23,068 nt of DNA from the IMG/VR virus record IMGVR_UViG_3300037010_001609, positions 1 to 23,068 of that record, one strand, 5' to 3'. How positions within the stretch are numbered: position 1 is the first letter of the stretch; every line of letters starts with the position of its first letter. Source of the DNA: a virus. The position numbers were made by a program, and so were the translations under genes. Below are positions 7,576 to 14,155 of the stretch, in pieces. The notes under the pieces are model-generated. The model made no database searches, was not told the origin of the DNA, and saw nothing but the letters and a program-made list of their open reading frames with translations.

Positions 7576-7955
7576 CTGACAAAGTCAAACGCTGCGTAGA
7601 GACGAATAGGTTCGACAGCTGTGAAGCCTTCGTTCCTAATCAACGCATTGCTGTGGTACGGCCTCTTTCCCAGCTCACGGTCAAGCGACCACGTCAAGTG
7701 GTAAGTGCCACCATCAGGCCGAATGATATTGCCGCGAACGGCAATAACCCAAGCCTCCAACCCACGCTCAACGGCGTATCCAACCACCTCAAAGTCCCCC
7801 GTCGTTTGTTCGCCGTAAGGCACGTTGAACATACGAACTGCGGGGAATCGATGAGTGATATGATGTCCAATCCACGTGGGGAATTTTGGAGGGGCGAGAA
7901 CGTTTAACAGCTCTCGACTCCCGTTGTCCAATACAAATGCTTCGTATCCGTTCAT
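7569..7955 (-). CDS. 2H phosphoesterase-like protein
   Basis: This 128-residue protein has two His-x-Thr motifs in strand-like contexts, H32-I-T34 (in WIGHHITHRF) and H86-L-T88 (in TYHLTWSL). That is the signature of the 2H phosphoesterase superfamily (LigT, cyclic phosphodiesterases, Swiss-Army-Knife RNA-repair domains and the phage anti-CBASS protein Acb1). The opening (YEAFVLD, then SRELLNVL, then GHH-I-T) resembles the Swiss-Army-Knife 2H branch in my memory of the family. Such enzymes open 2',3'-cyclic phosphates or 2'-5' bonds. Its ATG overlaps the HAD gene stop as ATGA, so the two are translated together. The superfamily call is likely; the substrate is unknown. Confidence 0.6.
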   Translation of the reverse strand: MNGYEAFVLDNGSRELLNVLAPPKFPTWIGHHITHRFPAVRMFNVPYGEQTTGDFEVVGYAVERGLEAWVIAVRGNIIRPDGGTYHLTWSLDRELGKRPYHSNALIRNEGFTAVEPIRLYAAFDFVSQ

Positions 7956-8473
7956 AGTCCAAGCTCCTTCAACTTTTCAATCGTTGATGCGGCACTTGTG
8001 TGGTATACACCAATGCCACCTGCGTCCACCCAAGGGGTGATTACTTTCATCCGGTCGTCGATCAAAATCGTCGTAGGTGTAGCGTACTTCGCCTTATCTT
8101 TTCCGTCACGAACGATCCGAGCACTGTTTGCGTGATCGTGTCCAAGGTGATGACGGATCCACGCCCGCTTTTCCTCTTTCGCACCGATAATATGGCCAGT
8201 CGCCGTGCAGATCACCTTCGGCGCGTCAATAGTTTTCAAATGATCCCACAGAACAAATGCGTCGTGCATCGGATCCATTGTCTCAAAGAATTTGTTGCCA
8301 GCCTTGACGTGCTTCTCGATTTCCTTCCAAAAAGTACGTTTGAGTAATTTATGGGCAGGATCACCAAGAGACGCTTCGGGATTGATACCACTGACCTCAA
8401 TGGCTCGTGCCAGGAAGTTAACCATTACCCCGTCGAGGTCGACGTTGATTTCTGTAATTGTGATTTTTGTCAT
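7952..8473 (-). CDS. HAD-superfamily phosphatase / 5'-nucleotidase-like protein
   Basis: This 173-residue protein has HAD motif I as NVDLDGVMVNF (nucleophile D12, acid D14), a candidate motif II Thr in VICTATG (90-92), lysines in RDGKDKAK (122-129) and motif IV as ILIDD (D139, D140). It is small with a helical cap between motifs I and II, as in 5'(3')-deoxyribonucleotidases. ATG 8473 is chosen because GGAG lies 8 nt upstream; longer frames would run back across the promoter and terminator. It is the first gene of a two-gene unit with the 2H-like protein. It follows NrdJ and dCMP deaminase but has its own consensus promoter. A nucleotidase or an RNA-end phosphatase are both possible. Confidence 0.75.
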   Translation of the reverse strand: MTKITITEINVDLDGVMVNFLARAIEVSGINPEASLGDPAHKLLKRTFWKEIEKHVKAGNKFFETMDPMHDAFVLWDHLKTIDAPKVICTATGHIIGAKEEKRAWIRHHLGHDHANSARIVRDGKDKAKYATPTTILIDDRMKVITPWVDAGGIGVYHTSAASTIEKLKELGL

Positions 8474-8500
8474 GCTAAAAGCTCCATATTCAATCAGTAA

Positions 8501-8529
8501 AGTATACCCCAAAAACAAGGCCCTGTCAA
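8501..8529 (-). promoter_or_regulatory. Consensus sigma-70 promoter for the HAD/2H pair
   Basis: On the minus strand, TTGACA (8524-8529, perfect -35) and TATACT (8501-8506, -10, 5 of 6) are separated by exactly 17 bp (8507-8523). Transcription would begin near 8494, about 20 nt before ATG 8473. The -35 box lies inside the loop and one arm of the nrdJ terminator. Confidence 0.75.
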
Positions 8530-8543
8530 GCAGGGCCTTGTTT
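8513..8543 (-). terminator. Rho-independent terminator of nrdJ
   Basis: A perfect 13-bp stem (8513-8525 with 8531-8543) closes a 5-nt loop. On the minus strand it is followed by a T-run continuing from the stem (TTGTTTTTGGGG). It starts 10 nt after the nrdJ stop codon. Confidence 0.85.
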
Positions 8544-8552
8544 ACGCAGGGG

Positions 8553-11201
8553 TTATCCGCATTTACTTGAACCACAATCTACACATTTCTGACATCCTTC
8601 GCTGTATATCACGCGAGAAGATCCACATGACTCACACGTTGATCCTTCAACTGGATCTCCGTCCTTAATGAACGTCGACAGATACTTGCGAATCTGGAAC
8701 AAGAACGTTCCAGCAAATACATCCTGCACACGGTCAAGCGCAAGAACAATGTTCTTGATCAACACACCGTGACGCAAGCTCAAACTAATCATTCGAGCAA
8801 TTTTTGATGCATTAGTGTCACCACTGATTTTCTCCATCGTTGCATCAATGTGACGTTGAGGAATACCCTTGTTAACTGCCAACTCCATCAGTTTTTCTAC
8901 GGCGTCGCTGGTTGTCACACCTTTTTCATGGCTATTTGTGTGAACAAATAACGCAAACGGACGTGTTTGTTGTTCGTTCCACGTTGTTGTCAAGTACCAC
9001 TTCTTGCCCTCGGCCCGCAGGGTTTTCAATGTTGCTGCCGAACTATCAGGGAGCTTAACGTCGTCAAGAATGATTTCCTCATCCATCGCCGTTGCATTCT
9101 TTTCGTCCTTGGCTGCAAGCACTGTTGTCATGGTACCTGAACGGTAAGTCGTCACACCCTTGACAAACCCCGAGTTATAGGAATCGAGGTAGATGTCGCT
9201 AAAATCTGCGAACGGATAGTCGTTTGGTACGTTGACCGTCTTGCTCATCGCGCTATCAACCCAACGCGCAAAGCCTGTCAAGTCACTGACGTGATCTTGC
9301 ACAGACATACTAGTAGTCGTTGCCGCCCAGTCAGCCGAGGCATCCCATTCACCAATTCGCTTCATGAACCGAACACCGAAGTCCTCACACAATACTTCTT
9401 TTGTCAGACCACGGTTGGTGTCAATCTTGTATACTGTTCCATTGGCATCAGTACCGCGAAGAATCACCTCATCACCTTCCTTTGAGAACTTAAACATTTC
9501 TGTCTCGTACCACTCTCCCTCGTACCACTTTGGAGTCACACTGGCGATGTGATCAGGCATTACGTTGACAATTACTGTACGAACGTATTCATGCATAAAC
9601 ACAGGTTCAAGGCCGCCCGATACGACGTTGGCAAAGATGGATGTGTTGCCAGTAGGCTGGATCGATAGCAGCGAGCTGTTGCGAATACCAACCTTCCGCA
9701 TCTTGTCGATTACTTGTGATGAGAGGCCGAGGTTTTGAACGAACAATCCATCAGCGTGCTTTTCTGGTTCGCAGACAGAGAACATACCCTTTTCTTCTGC
9801 CAGGTCAACTGAATATGCGTACGCTGTTTGAGCGATCGTTTGCATTAGCTTTTCACGCAATCCAGCTGCATCGTTAGACCCAAACTTCGTCTTCAACATA
9901 TACAGCGCAGATCCCCAACCAAGAATGCCAACCCCGATCCGGCGCTTGTTCTTCATTGACCATTCATATTCAGGCAGAGGTGCTGATGACAGGTCGCTGA
10001 CGTTATCGAGGAAACGAACAAGATATTGAGTGTATTTCTTAACCTTACGTAGATCAAATCCTGTACGGTCTTTGTTGATGAAGTGAACGAGGTTCAACGA
10101 ACCTAAGTTGCAAACGTTACCTGGGGACAATGTTTGTTCTCCACAAGGATTCGTAGCGAAAATTGTTTCAGCGTAATTCAGTGGACCAAACTTGTTGGCG
10201 CGGTCCAAGAACAACACACCCGGCTCTGCACGGTTGTACGTTGATTCCATGATCAAATTCCACAACCATGATGCAGACACAGTGTTGAACACCTTGACAG
10301 GATGGCCGTTCGCCTCCCACTTCTTCATATCACCGTCCCACAGAGACTTGTATCCAGCAAATTGTGTGTCAGGGAAACGTAGTTCCCACTTATCCAGTTC
10401 ATCAACTTGGCGCGTCAATTCTTCAAGCCGTTCTGGTGTAATAGTCCCACCTGGAACAACACAATCGTCAAGCAAAGCCTTTTGTTTCTTAACGCTAATC
10501 ACCTTGCTCATAAAGTCATCCGTGCAGTTGACAGAGATGTTGAACTTCGTCAATCGACCGGGTTGCTGCTTTGCTGTAATGAACTCAATGATGTCTGGAT
10601 GCCACACATCCATTACTCCCATCATTGCGCCCTTGCGAATCTTGCCCTTGGCCTTCTTGTTTAGCGACTTCTTTCCGGATCCAGCTGTAATGATTTCCGA
10701 TGATTTGTCAAACATCTCCATGTACTTAACTGCACCGGGCGTCTCTACACCAATCCCGTGAATGAACGACCCACGTGGACGAATGTATGAGAAGTTCTCA
10801 CCCCAGCCACCTTCTGATTTCAACGTTTGTGCTTGCTGGCGAAGCGTTTCCAAAATACCATCCAGTGAGTCAATGTCGTACTTCCCACGGGGTCCAACGT
10901 AGCAATTCATTAGAGTTGTACCACCCCAGCTGGTGCCAGCATTTGCGTAGATACGGCCACCAGATGTTGCCTTGAACTCACTCAACAGATCATAGAACTT
11001 TTCAGTCCATTCTTGTTGTAGTTCAGGTGTTGTTTCCATTGAAGCAGCGGCCGCTGCTACGCGAAACATTGTGTCATTTACGTTGTTATCAGTATGATCT
11101 TTGTATGTGGAAGCCCACACTTCTTCGGAGAAGCCGTCTTCAAACGGGGTAGTGTAGCGAGCTTTGATATCCTCTGTGGACGTGGACGTGGTGAGAGACA
11201 T
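8553..11201 (-). CDS. nrdJ: Class II (adenosylcobalamin-dependent) ribonucleotide reductase
   Basis: This 882-residue protein converts ribonucleotides to deoxyribonucleotides using a B12-derived radical. NPCGEQ (351-356) holds the catalytic C353. C364 (in VCNLGSLNL), 11 residues on, and C100 (in LMNCYVG) fit the redox pair of class II enzymes. The segment from VPNDYPFADFSDIY to GVTTYRSGTM is typical of NrdJ. The C-terminus carries a Cys-rich tail (CESCG, then GCQKCVDCG, then KCG) of the kind that re-reduces the active site. No small subunit is needed, and none is seen. An AGGA box lies 10 nt before ATG 11201. The gene follows the dCMP deaminase gene by 30 nt. T4 itself uses a class I NrdAB. 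Confidence 0.93.
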   Translation of the reverse strand: MSLTTSTSTEDIKARYTTPFEDGFSEEVWASTYKDHTDNNVNDTMFRVAAAAASMETTPELQQEWTEKFYDLLSEFKATSGGRIYANAGTSWGGTTLMNCYVGPRGKYDIDSLDGILETLRQQAQTLKSEGGWGENFSYIRPRGSFIHGIGVETPGAVKYMEMFDKSSEIITAGSGKKSLNKKAKGKIRKGAMMGVMDVWHPDIIEFITAKQQPGRLTKFNISVNCTDDFMSKVISVKKQKALLDDCVVPGGTITPERLEELTRQVDELDKWELRFPDTQFAGYKSLWDGDMKKWEANGHPVKVFNTVSASWLWNLIMESTYNRAEPGVLFLDRANKFGPLNYAETIFATNPCGEQTLSPGNVCNLGSLNLVHFINKDRTGFDLRKVKKYTQYLVRFLDNVSDLSSAPLPEYEWSMKNKRRIGVGILGWGSALYMLKTKFGSNDAAGLREKLMQTIAQTAYAYSVDLAEEKGMFSVCEPEKHADGLFVQNLGLSSQVIDKMRKVGIRNSSLLSIQPTGNTSIFANVVSGGLEPVFMHEYVRTVIVNVMPDHIASVTPKWYEGEWYETEMFKFSKEGDEVILRGTDANGTVYKIDTNRGLTKEVLCEDFGVRFMKRIGEWDASADWAATTTSMSVQDHVSDLTGFARWVDSAMSKTVNVPNDYPFADFSDIYLDSYNSGFVKGVTTYRSGTMTTVLAAKDEKNATAMDEEIILDDVKLPDSSAATLKTLRAEGKKWYLTTTWNEQQTRPFALFVHTNSHEKGVTTSDAVEKLMELAVNKGIPQRHIDATMEKISGDTNASKIARMISLSLRHGVLIKNIVLALDRVQDVFAGTFLFQIRKYLSTFIKDGDPVEGSTCESCGSSRVIYSEGCQKCVDCGSSKCG

Positions 11202-11214
11202 AGATATTGATTCC

Positions 11215-11230
11215 TGTTGTTGTTGTTGTT
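11215..11230 (-). repeat. CAA-repeat leader between dCMP deaminase and nrdJ
   Basis: About five trinucleotide units (TGT on the plus strand, ACA/CAA on the mRNA) fill most of the 30-nt gap just before the AGGA box of nrdJ. A run like this stays unpaired and would keep the ribosome site open. It could also vary by slippage. Confidence 0.6.
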
Positions 11231-11231
11231 A

Positions 11232-11642
11232 TTATTGAGGGAGCTGTGTCACAACGACACCCTTATCTTGCAAGTATTGAATCCCTTTTTCGTTTTTGAA
11301 CGCATCGTTGTAATACACTTCACGTATTCCAAAATTGAAAATTAAGAAAGCACACTCAATGCAAGGCGCTGTTGTGACAAAAAGGACTGCACCATCGCCA
11401 GTTTCTGGCGATTGTTCTAATTTTCGTATAGCATTATCTTCCGCATGAATTACGGTATCAAACGTGTGGCCACTGGCATCCTCACACTGATTGTCAGCTC
11501 CTGACGGAGTGCCATTATAACCAATGGAAATAATCCGGTCATTTTTAACCACTACACACCCAACTTTACGCTTGTTGCAGTAGGATAAATCAGCATAAAT
11601 TTGAGCAGCTCGCATGTGAGCTTTTGAGTGACGTTCTTTCAT
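11232..11642 (-). CDS. Deoxycytidylate (dCMP) deaminase
   Basis: This 136-residue zinc-dependent deaminase converts dCMP to dUMP for dTMP synthesis. HAEDNAI (H66, E68) and APCIEC (C94, C97) provide the zinc ligands and proton shuttle. GYNGTPSG (41-48) and the N-terminal KRKVGCVVV strand are also typical of phage and cellular dCMP deaminases. ATG 11642 gives the usual family N-terminus; an in-frame TTG at 11672 would add 10 residues and has no better ribosome site. It is the first gene of the minus-strand unit with nrdJ, so the two steps of dNTP supply are made together. Confidence 0.88.
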   Translation of the reverse strand: MKERHSKAHMRAAQIYADLSYCNKRKVGCVVVKNDRIISIGYNGTPSGADNQCEDASGHTFDTVIHAEDNAIRKLEQSPETGDGAVLFVTTAPCIECAFLIFNFGIREVYYNDAFKNEKGIQYLQDKGVVVTQLPQ

Positions 11643-11715
11643 AGGCAGCTTATTTAGTATTGTTGTTTTCAAACCAACCCATCACCATAAAACGACGATA
11701 TTCTGTGGTGATTTG

Positions 11716-11744
11716 ATTATCCAAGCACTCGCCGTTAACCTCAA
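11716..11744 (-). promoter_or_regulatory. Sigma-70-like promoter for dCMP deaminase-nrdJ
   Basis: On the minus strand, TTGAGG (11739-11744) and GATAAT (11716-11721, 5 of 6 to TATAAT) are spaced by 17 bp. It lies about 75 nt upstream of ATG 11642 and is divergent from the plus-strand promoter at 11758. Confidence 0.5.
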
Positions 11745-11757
11745 CAGGTGATGCACG

Positions 11758-11785
11758 TTGACTTACTTTTTGTGTAGTATATACT
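11758..11785 (+). promoter_or_regulatory. Sigma-70-like promoter for the right arm
   Basis: TTGACT (11758-11763) and TATACT (11780-11785) are spaced by 16 bp. The predicted start near 11792 leaves a leader of about 60 nt before ATG 11854. The -10 box is identical to that of the HAD/2H promoter. Confidence 0.6.
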
Positions 11786-11802
11786 TGATCAAGTTCGTAC
11801 GC

Positions 11803-11823
11803 AGATGACGCCTGTCATCTTTT
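11803..11823 (+). promoter_or_regulatory. Leader hairpin with T-run
   Basis: AGATGAC (11803-11809) pairs with GTCATCT (11814-11820) around a GCCT loop, with Ts running to 11823. It begins about 11 nt into the transcript from the 11758 promoter. It could be a 5' stability hairpin or a weak attenuator. Confidence 0.4.
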
Positions 11824-11853
11824 CAAAACCCTGTCATACAAAGGATAACTACC

Positions 11854-12144
11854 ATGGCAGTTCCCGAAAAAGAAGTCCCCAAGGAAAAGGACGTTGGACA
11901 AATCGTTCGATACCTATCCGGTACGTTTAACCAGGCAACTGGTCAGCTTGAACGTGCTTTTCGCGGCAAGGGGCAAGGCCCAAATCTTGCCTACCGCCTG
12001 CAAACAGAGTTTGCATATCTGCTGAATGAGGTTACGCAAGGTCCTCGGTGTGTGTTGCAAAAGAACATCACCGCCTGCAACGAGTTCATTGATCAGGTCG
12101 TTCAAGATCTGAATCAACAAGCAGCAAACCGGCAGTCAGCGTAA
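11854..12144 (+). CDS. Hypothetical protein (96 residues)
   Basis: I do not recognise this protein. It has a Lys/Glu-rich start (PEKEVPKEKD), then a largely helical region with two cysteines (C66 and C75), and a Gln/Ala-rich end. AAAGGA upstream of ATG 11854 is a fair ribosome site. It is the first gene after the divergent promoter region, with a sigma-70 promoter at 11758, so early expression is likely. The next gene downstream has a late-type promoter. Confidence 0.75.
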   Translation: MAVPEKEVPKEKDVGQIVRYLSGTFNQATGQLERAFRGKGQGPNLAYRLQTEFAYLLNEVTQGPRCVLQKNITACNEFIDQVVQDLNQQAANRQSA

Positions 12145-12149
12145 GCACA

Positions 12150-12210
12150 AGGTCCTCAATGGTATAAATACCCAACACATTGTTGGGAAACTTATGCTAA
12201 TTGAGGACCT
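12150..12210 (+). promoter_or_regulatory. Nested inverted repeat around a late promoter and a start codon
   Basis: The outer arms AGGTCCTCAAT (12150-12160) and ATTGAGGACCT (12200-12210) are a perfect 11-bp inverted repeat. Inside lie the late box (12163-12170), then a perfect inner hairpin (CCCAACA 12171-12177, CAT loop, TGTTGGG 12181-12187) and ATG 12194. The inner 3' arm contains the GGG of the ribosome site, and the outer 3' arm covers codons 3 to 6. A late transcript would start near 12176 and lack the outer 5' arm and nearly all of the inner one. Confidence 0.7.
12163..12170 (+). promoter_or_regulatory. T4-type late promoter, TATAAATA
   Basis: This is an exact match to the T4 late consensus, 23 nt before ATG 12194. 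It lies between the arms of the inverted repeat described at 12150-12210. Confidence 0.7.
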
Positions 12211-12772
12211 AATTGGACGAAGCGTGGGCGTTGGCGTCCAAGAAGTTCAAGCCATAAAAACACATTGCTCGCAGTTCTTAACGGAATCTGCGAGATTGCC
12301 GTTGGTTAAAACACTTCCTACTACGTACTACAATTTCCACAAAGTCAAAATTCGATTGCAAAAGCGCAAGGATGAGGTATCAGATGTGTTTGAACGTGCG
12401 TTTGGAGAACAATTTTCAAACCTTCGACAGCGCGCAGTATTTGCTTACCCAAATCTACCTCCCGTTACAGAGGGGACAGATTTGTTTTACGTATTCCCTG
12501 TAAATGGATACAAATTTCTGTACAGCAAAGAGGTAACAAATTCAAGCAACGATTACAAACGAGTGATTGACACGCTGTTTGAACAGTTTGAAGACCCATC
12601 AACAGCGTCGGATATTGTTACTGATCTACTAAAATACACCTATTCCTCAACATTATTGCATGAGGGTATAGTTTCTGATTCAGAAATCATCCTGTATGGT
12701 ATACCATTCTACTATGCAGTACGAACTTCTGCATGCCAAGACTACAACTCTCTGTTAGCAATGGCAAAATAA
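12194..12772 (+). CDS. Hypothetical late protein (192 residues)
   Basis: I do not recognise a domain. The sequence is a mixed alpha/beta soluble protein with a basic stretch (KVKIRLQKRKDE near 50-61), aromatic-rich middle segments (LFYVFPVNGYKFLYSK near 97-112) and a hydrophobic C-terminal third. GGGAA upstream of ATG 12194 is the ribosome site, and it lies at the base of the inner hairpin. The exact late promoter box and the regulatory structure suggest a product wanted only late, such as a virion, assembly or lysis protein, but nothing in the sequence shows which. Confidence 0.75.
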   Translation: MLIEDLIGRSVGVGVQEVQAIKTHCSQFLTESARLPLVKTLPTTYYNFHKVKIRLQKRKDEVSDVFERAFGEQFSNLRQRAVFAYPNLPPVTEGTDLFYVFPVNGYKFLYSKEVTNSSNDYKRVIDTLFEQFEDPSTASDIVTDLLKYTYSSTLLHEGIVSDSEIILYGIPFYYAVRTSACQDYNSLLAMAK

Positions 12773-12780
12773 CATAAATA
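12773..12780 (+). promoter_or_regulatory. Candidate T4-type late promoter, CATAAATA
   Basis: This matches the late consensus at 7 of 8 positions. It begins right after the preceding stop codon and ends 16 nt before ATG 12797. No inverted repeat accompanies it. Confidence 0.55.
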
Positions 12781-12796
12781 CAACAAAAGGAATACT

Positions 12797-13111
12797 ATGG
12801 AACTCGCACTGTTTACAACTATTGGTGGTCACGAAGTTATCGGGAAGATTGTTGGAGAATTGTACGATGGTACGATCATCGTTCTGGAACATCCATTGGT
12901 TGTACGTCCAATTGAAAAGTCAAAGGGTCAATGGGCTCTCGATCTTTTCCCTCATAGCCTGTCAGATCCCGAAGGTGAACACAAGTTCTACACCAATGCG
13001 CTTGTTAGCCGGTCTGTTAAGGTTCCAGAAATGCTTGTTAAAGCGTATACAGAGCGCACATCAAGCATCATCCTTTCCTCCGCGTTGGATCAAATGGAAC
13101 GAATGAAGTAA
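12797..13111 (+). CDS. Small protein, possible Sm-like beta barrel
   Basis: This 104-residue protein begins with a strand pattern, TTIGGHEVIGKIVGELYDGT then IIVLEHPLVVRPIE. It resembles the Sm1 half of Sm/Hfq-like barrels, in which a G-x-x-x-x-G turn joins two strands. A second strand pair around KFYTNALVSRSVKVPEML could complete it, and a short helix ends the protein. The resemblance is by eye only. AAAAGGAA before ATG 12797 is a good ribosome site. The gene has its own late-type box and is followed, two bases after its stop, by the zinc-ribbon virion-like gene. Confidence 0.72.
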   Translation: MELALFTTIGGHEVIGKIVGELYDGTIIVLEHPLVVRPIEKSKGQWALDLFPHSLSDPEGEHKFYTNALVSRSVKVPEMLVKAYTERTSSIILSSALDQMERMK

Positions 13112-13112
13112 T

Positions 13113-14114
13113 ATGCCAAAAGTTGTAGTCAAAGGTGAGTCAGTATATAAGTGTAGCGTGTGCGCACGCAACATTCGTGTGCCAACAAACAAGCAGGGCC
13201 TTGATGTTTTATTGCGCTGCAACATTACCTACAACTGTCAAGGGAAACTGCGGCGCGTTACGCAGGCAAAGGAAATAAATCAAACCCCTGCATTTCCACC
13301 CGAGGTGCAGAACGTTGAAGATTGGTTTCAACGCAAGGTGTTGTACACACACGATCAACCCGTGCAGTCAACAACCTGGACAGTCAAACACAACTTAGCA
13401 AATCGTCCAAAACTTCACATTTTCGTATACCGAATTGTTGATGGTGTAAATGTGTTGGTAGACAGCACACCACTAACGGAAACAACAATTGACTTGAACA
13501 CAGTACAGGTCACGTTTGCAACAGCAGAATCTGGGTTAGCACAGTGCATCGCACTTGCATCCCAAAATTCAACTAACCCCGAGTCAACACAGCTTATCGT
13601 TGACACAACAACAGTGTTTCAAGTGTCAAGCAATGTTGGCGAGATTACGCTTGCCACGCTTTCTGCATCACCTCTTATCAGCTTGGCGTTGACATATAAG
13701 ACATCTGGTACGCAGTTGGATGTTGTGATCGATTATGCAGGTATTGACAATGTTCCTGCCATTGGTTCGCCGTGGGCTGGAACGTCTAACGTTGTGCTCA
13801 ACGGTAAAAAGTACACTGTGCGAAGTTTCAACATCACAACCACCCCGCTTGCCCCAGCGTATTTTGCAGCAGGGTCTATTCCGACGGGTTCGACTTTCTA
13901 TGTAAGCAACTTCAATGGCCATGTTCCTGTTACAGGTGAATGTTTGATGTTGTTGGGTCGTGATCCGTATGCAACCGTTGATAGAGTGCTGGACCGGTAC
14001 ATTGACGTATCCCAAATCAACACCGCCACCCCTGAAACATTTTACACATCTGGCAAGGGGTACACAGTTCCTACGCTGATTAAGCAGACATACCCGCTTA
14101 TTTTAGTTGTGTAA
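13113..14114 (+). CDS. Probable virion protein with N-terminal zinc ribbon
   Basis: This 333-residue protein starts with a small Cys module, C14-x2-C17 then C36 and C42, resembling a zinc ribbon. It is followed by TTWTVKHNLANRPKLHIFVY, a W-x-V-x-H-N-L pattern typical of beta-rich phage tail and baseplate modules. The rest is Thr/Ser/Val-rich beta sequence with few charged residues and ends in PLILVV. It directly follows a gene with a late-type promoter. The exact location in the particle is not evident. It might bind nucleic acid or another structural protein through the Cys module. Confidence 0.65.
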   Translation: MPKVVVKGESVYKCSVCARNIRVPTNKQGLDVLLRCNITYNCQGKLRRVTQAKEINQTPAFPPEVQNVEDWFQRKVLYTHDQPVQSTTWTVKHNLANRPKLHIFVYRIVDGVNVLVDSTPLTETTIDLNTVQVTFATAESGLAQCIALASQNSTNPESTQLIVDTTTVFQVSSNVGEITLATLSASPLISLALTYKTSGTQLDVVIDYAGIDNVPAIGSPWAGTSNVVLNGKKYTVRSFNITTTPLAPAYFAAGSIPTGSTFYVSNFNGHVPVTGECLMLLGRDPYATVDRVLDRYIDVSQINTATPETFYTSGKGYTVPTLIKQTYPLILVV

Positions 14115-14135
14115 CATTGGCTTCTACGGTATATT
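14107..14135 (+). promoter_or_regulatory. Possible sigma-70 promoter before the helicase
   Basis: TTGTGT (14107-14112) and TATATT (14130-14135, 5 of 6) are spaced by 17 bp. The -35 is weak. It lies at the end of the virion-like gene, about 20 nt before the helicase start codon. Confidence 0.4.
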
Positions 14136-14137
14136 GA

Positions 14138-14151
14138 TCTCCTATGGGAGA
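14138..14151 (+). promoter_or_regulatory. Short hairpin covering the helicase ribosome site
   Basis: TCTCC (14138-14142) pairs with GGAGA (14147-14151) around a TATG loop. The 3' arm is the GGGAG ribosome site of ATG 14156. This could lower or regulate helicase translation. Confidence 0.4.
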
Positions 14152-14155
14152 AAAC

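Noticed and set aside
10192-10761. Plus-strand open frame of 189 codons inside nrdJ
   Set aside because: It is antisense to a certain gene, has no motif or ribosome site, and reads as a shadow of nrdJ codon use.
11643-11672. TTG start extending dCMP deaminase by 10 residues
   Set aside because: ATG 11642 gives the usual N-terminus; the TTG has no better ribosome site. Not fully excluded.
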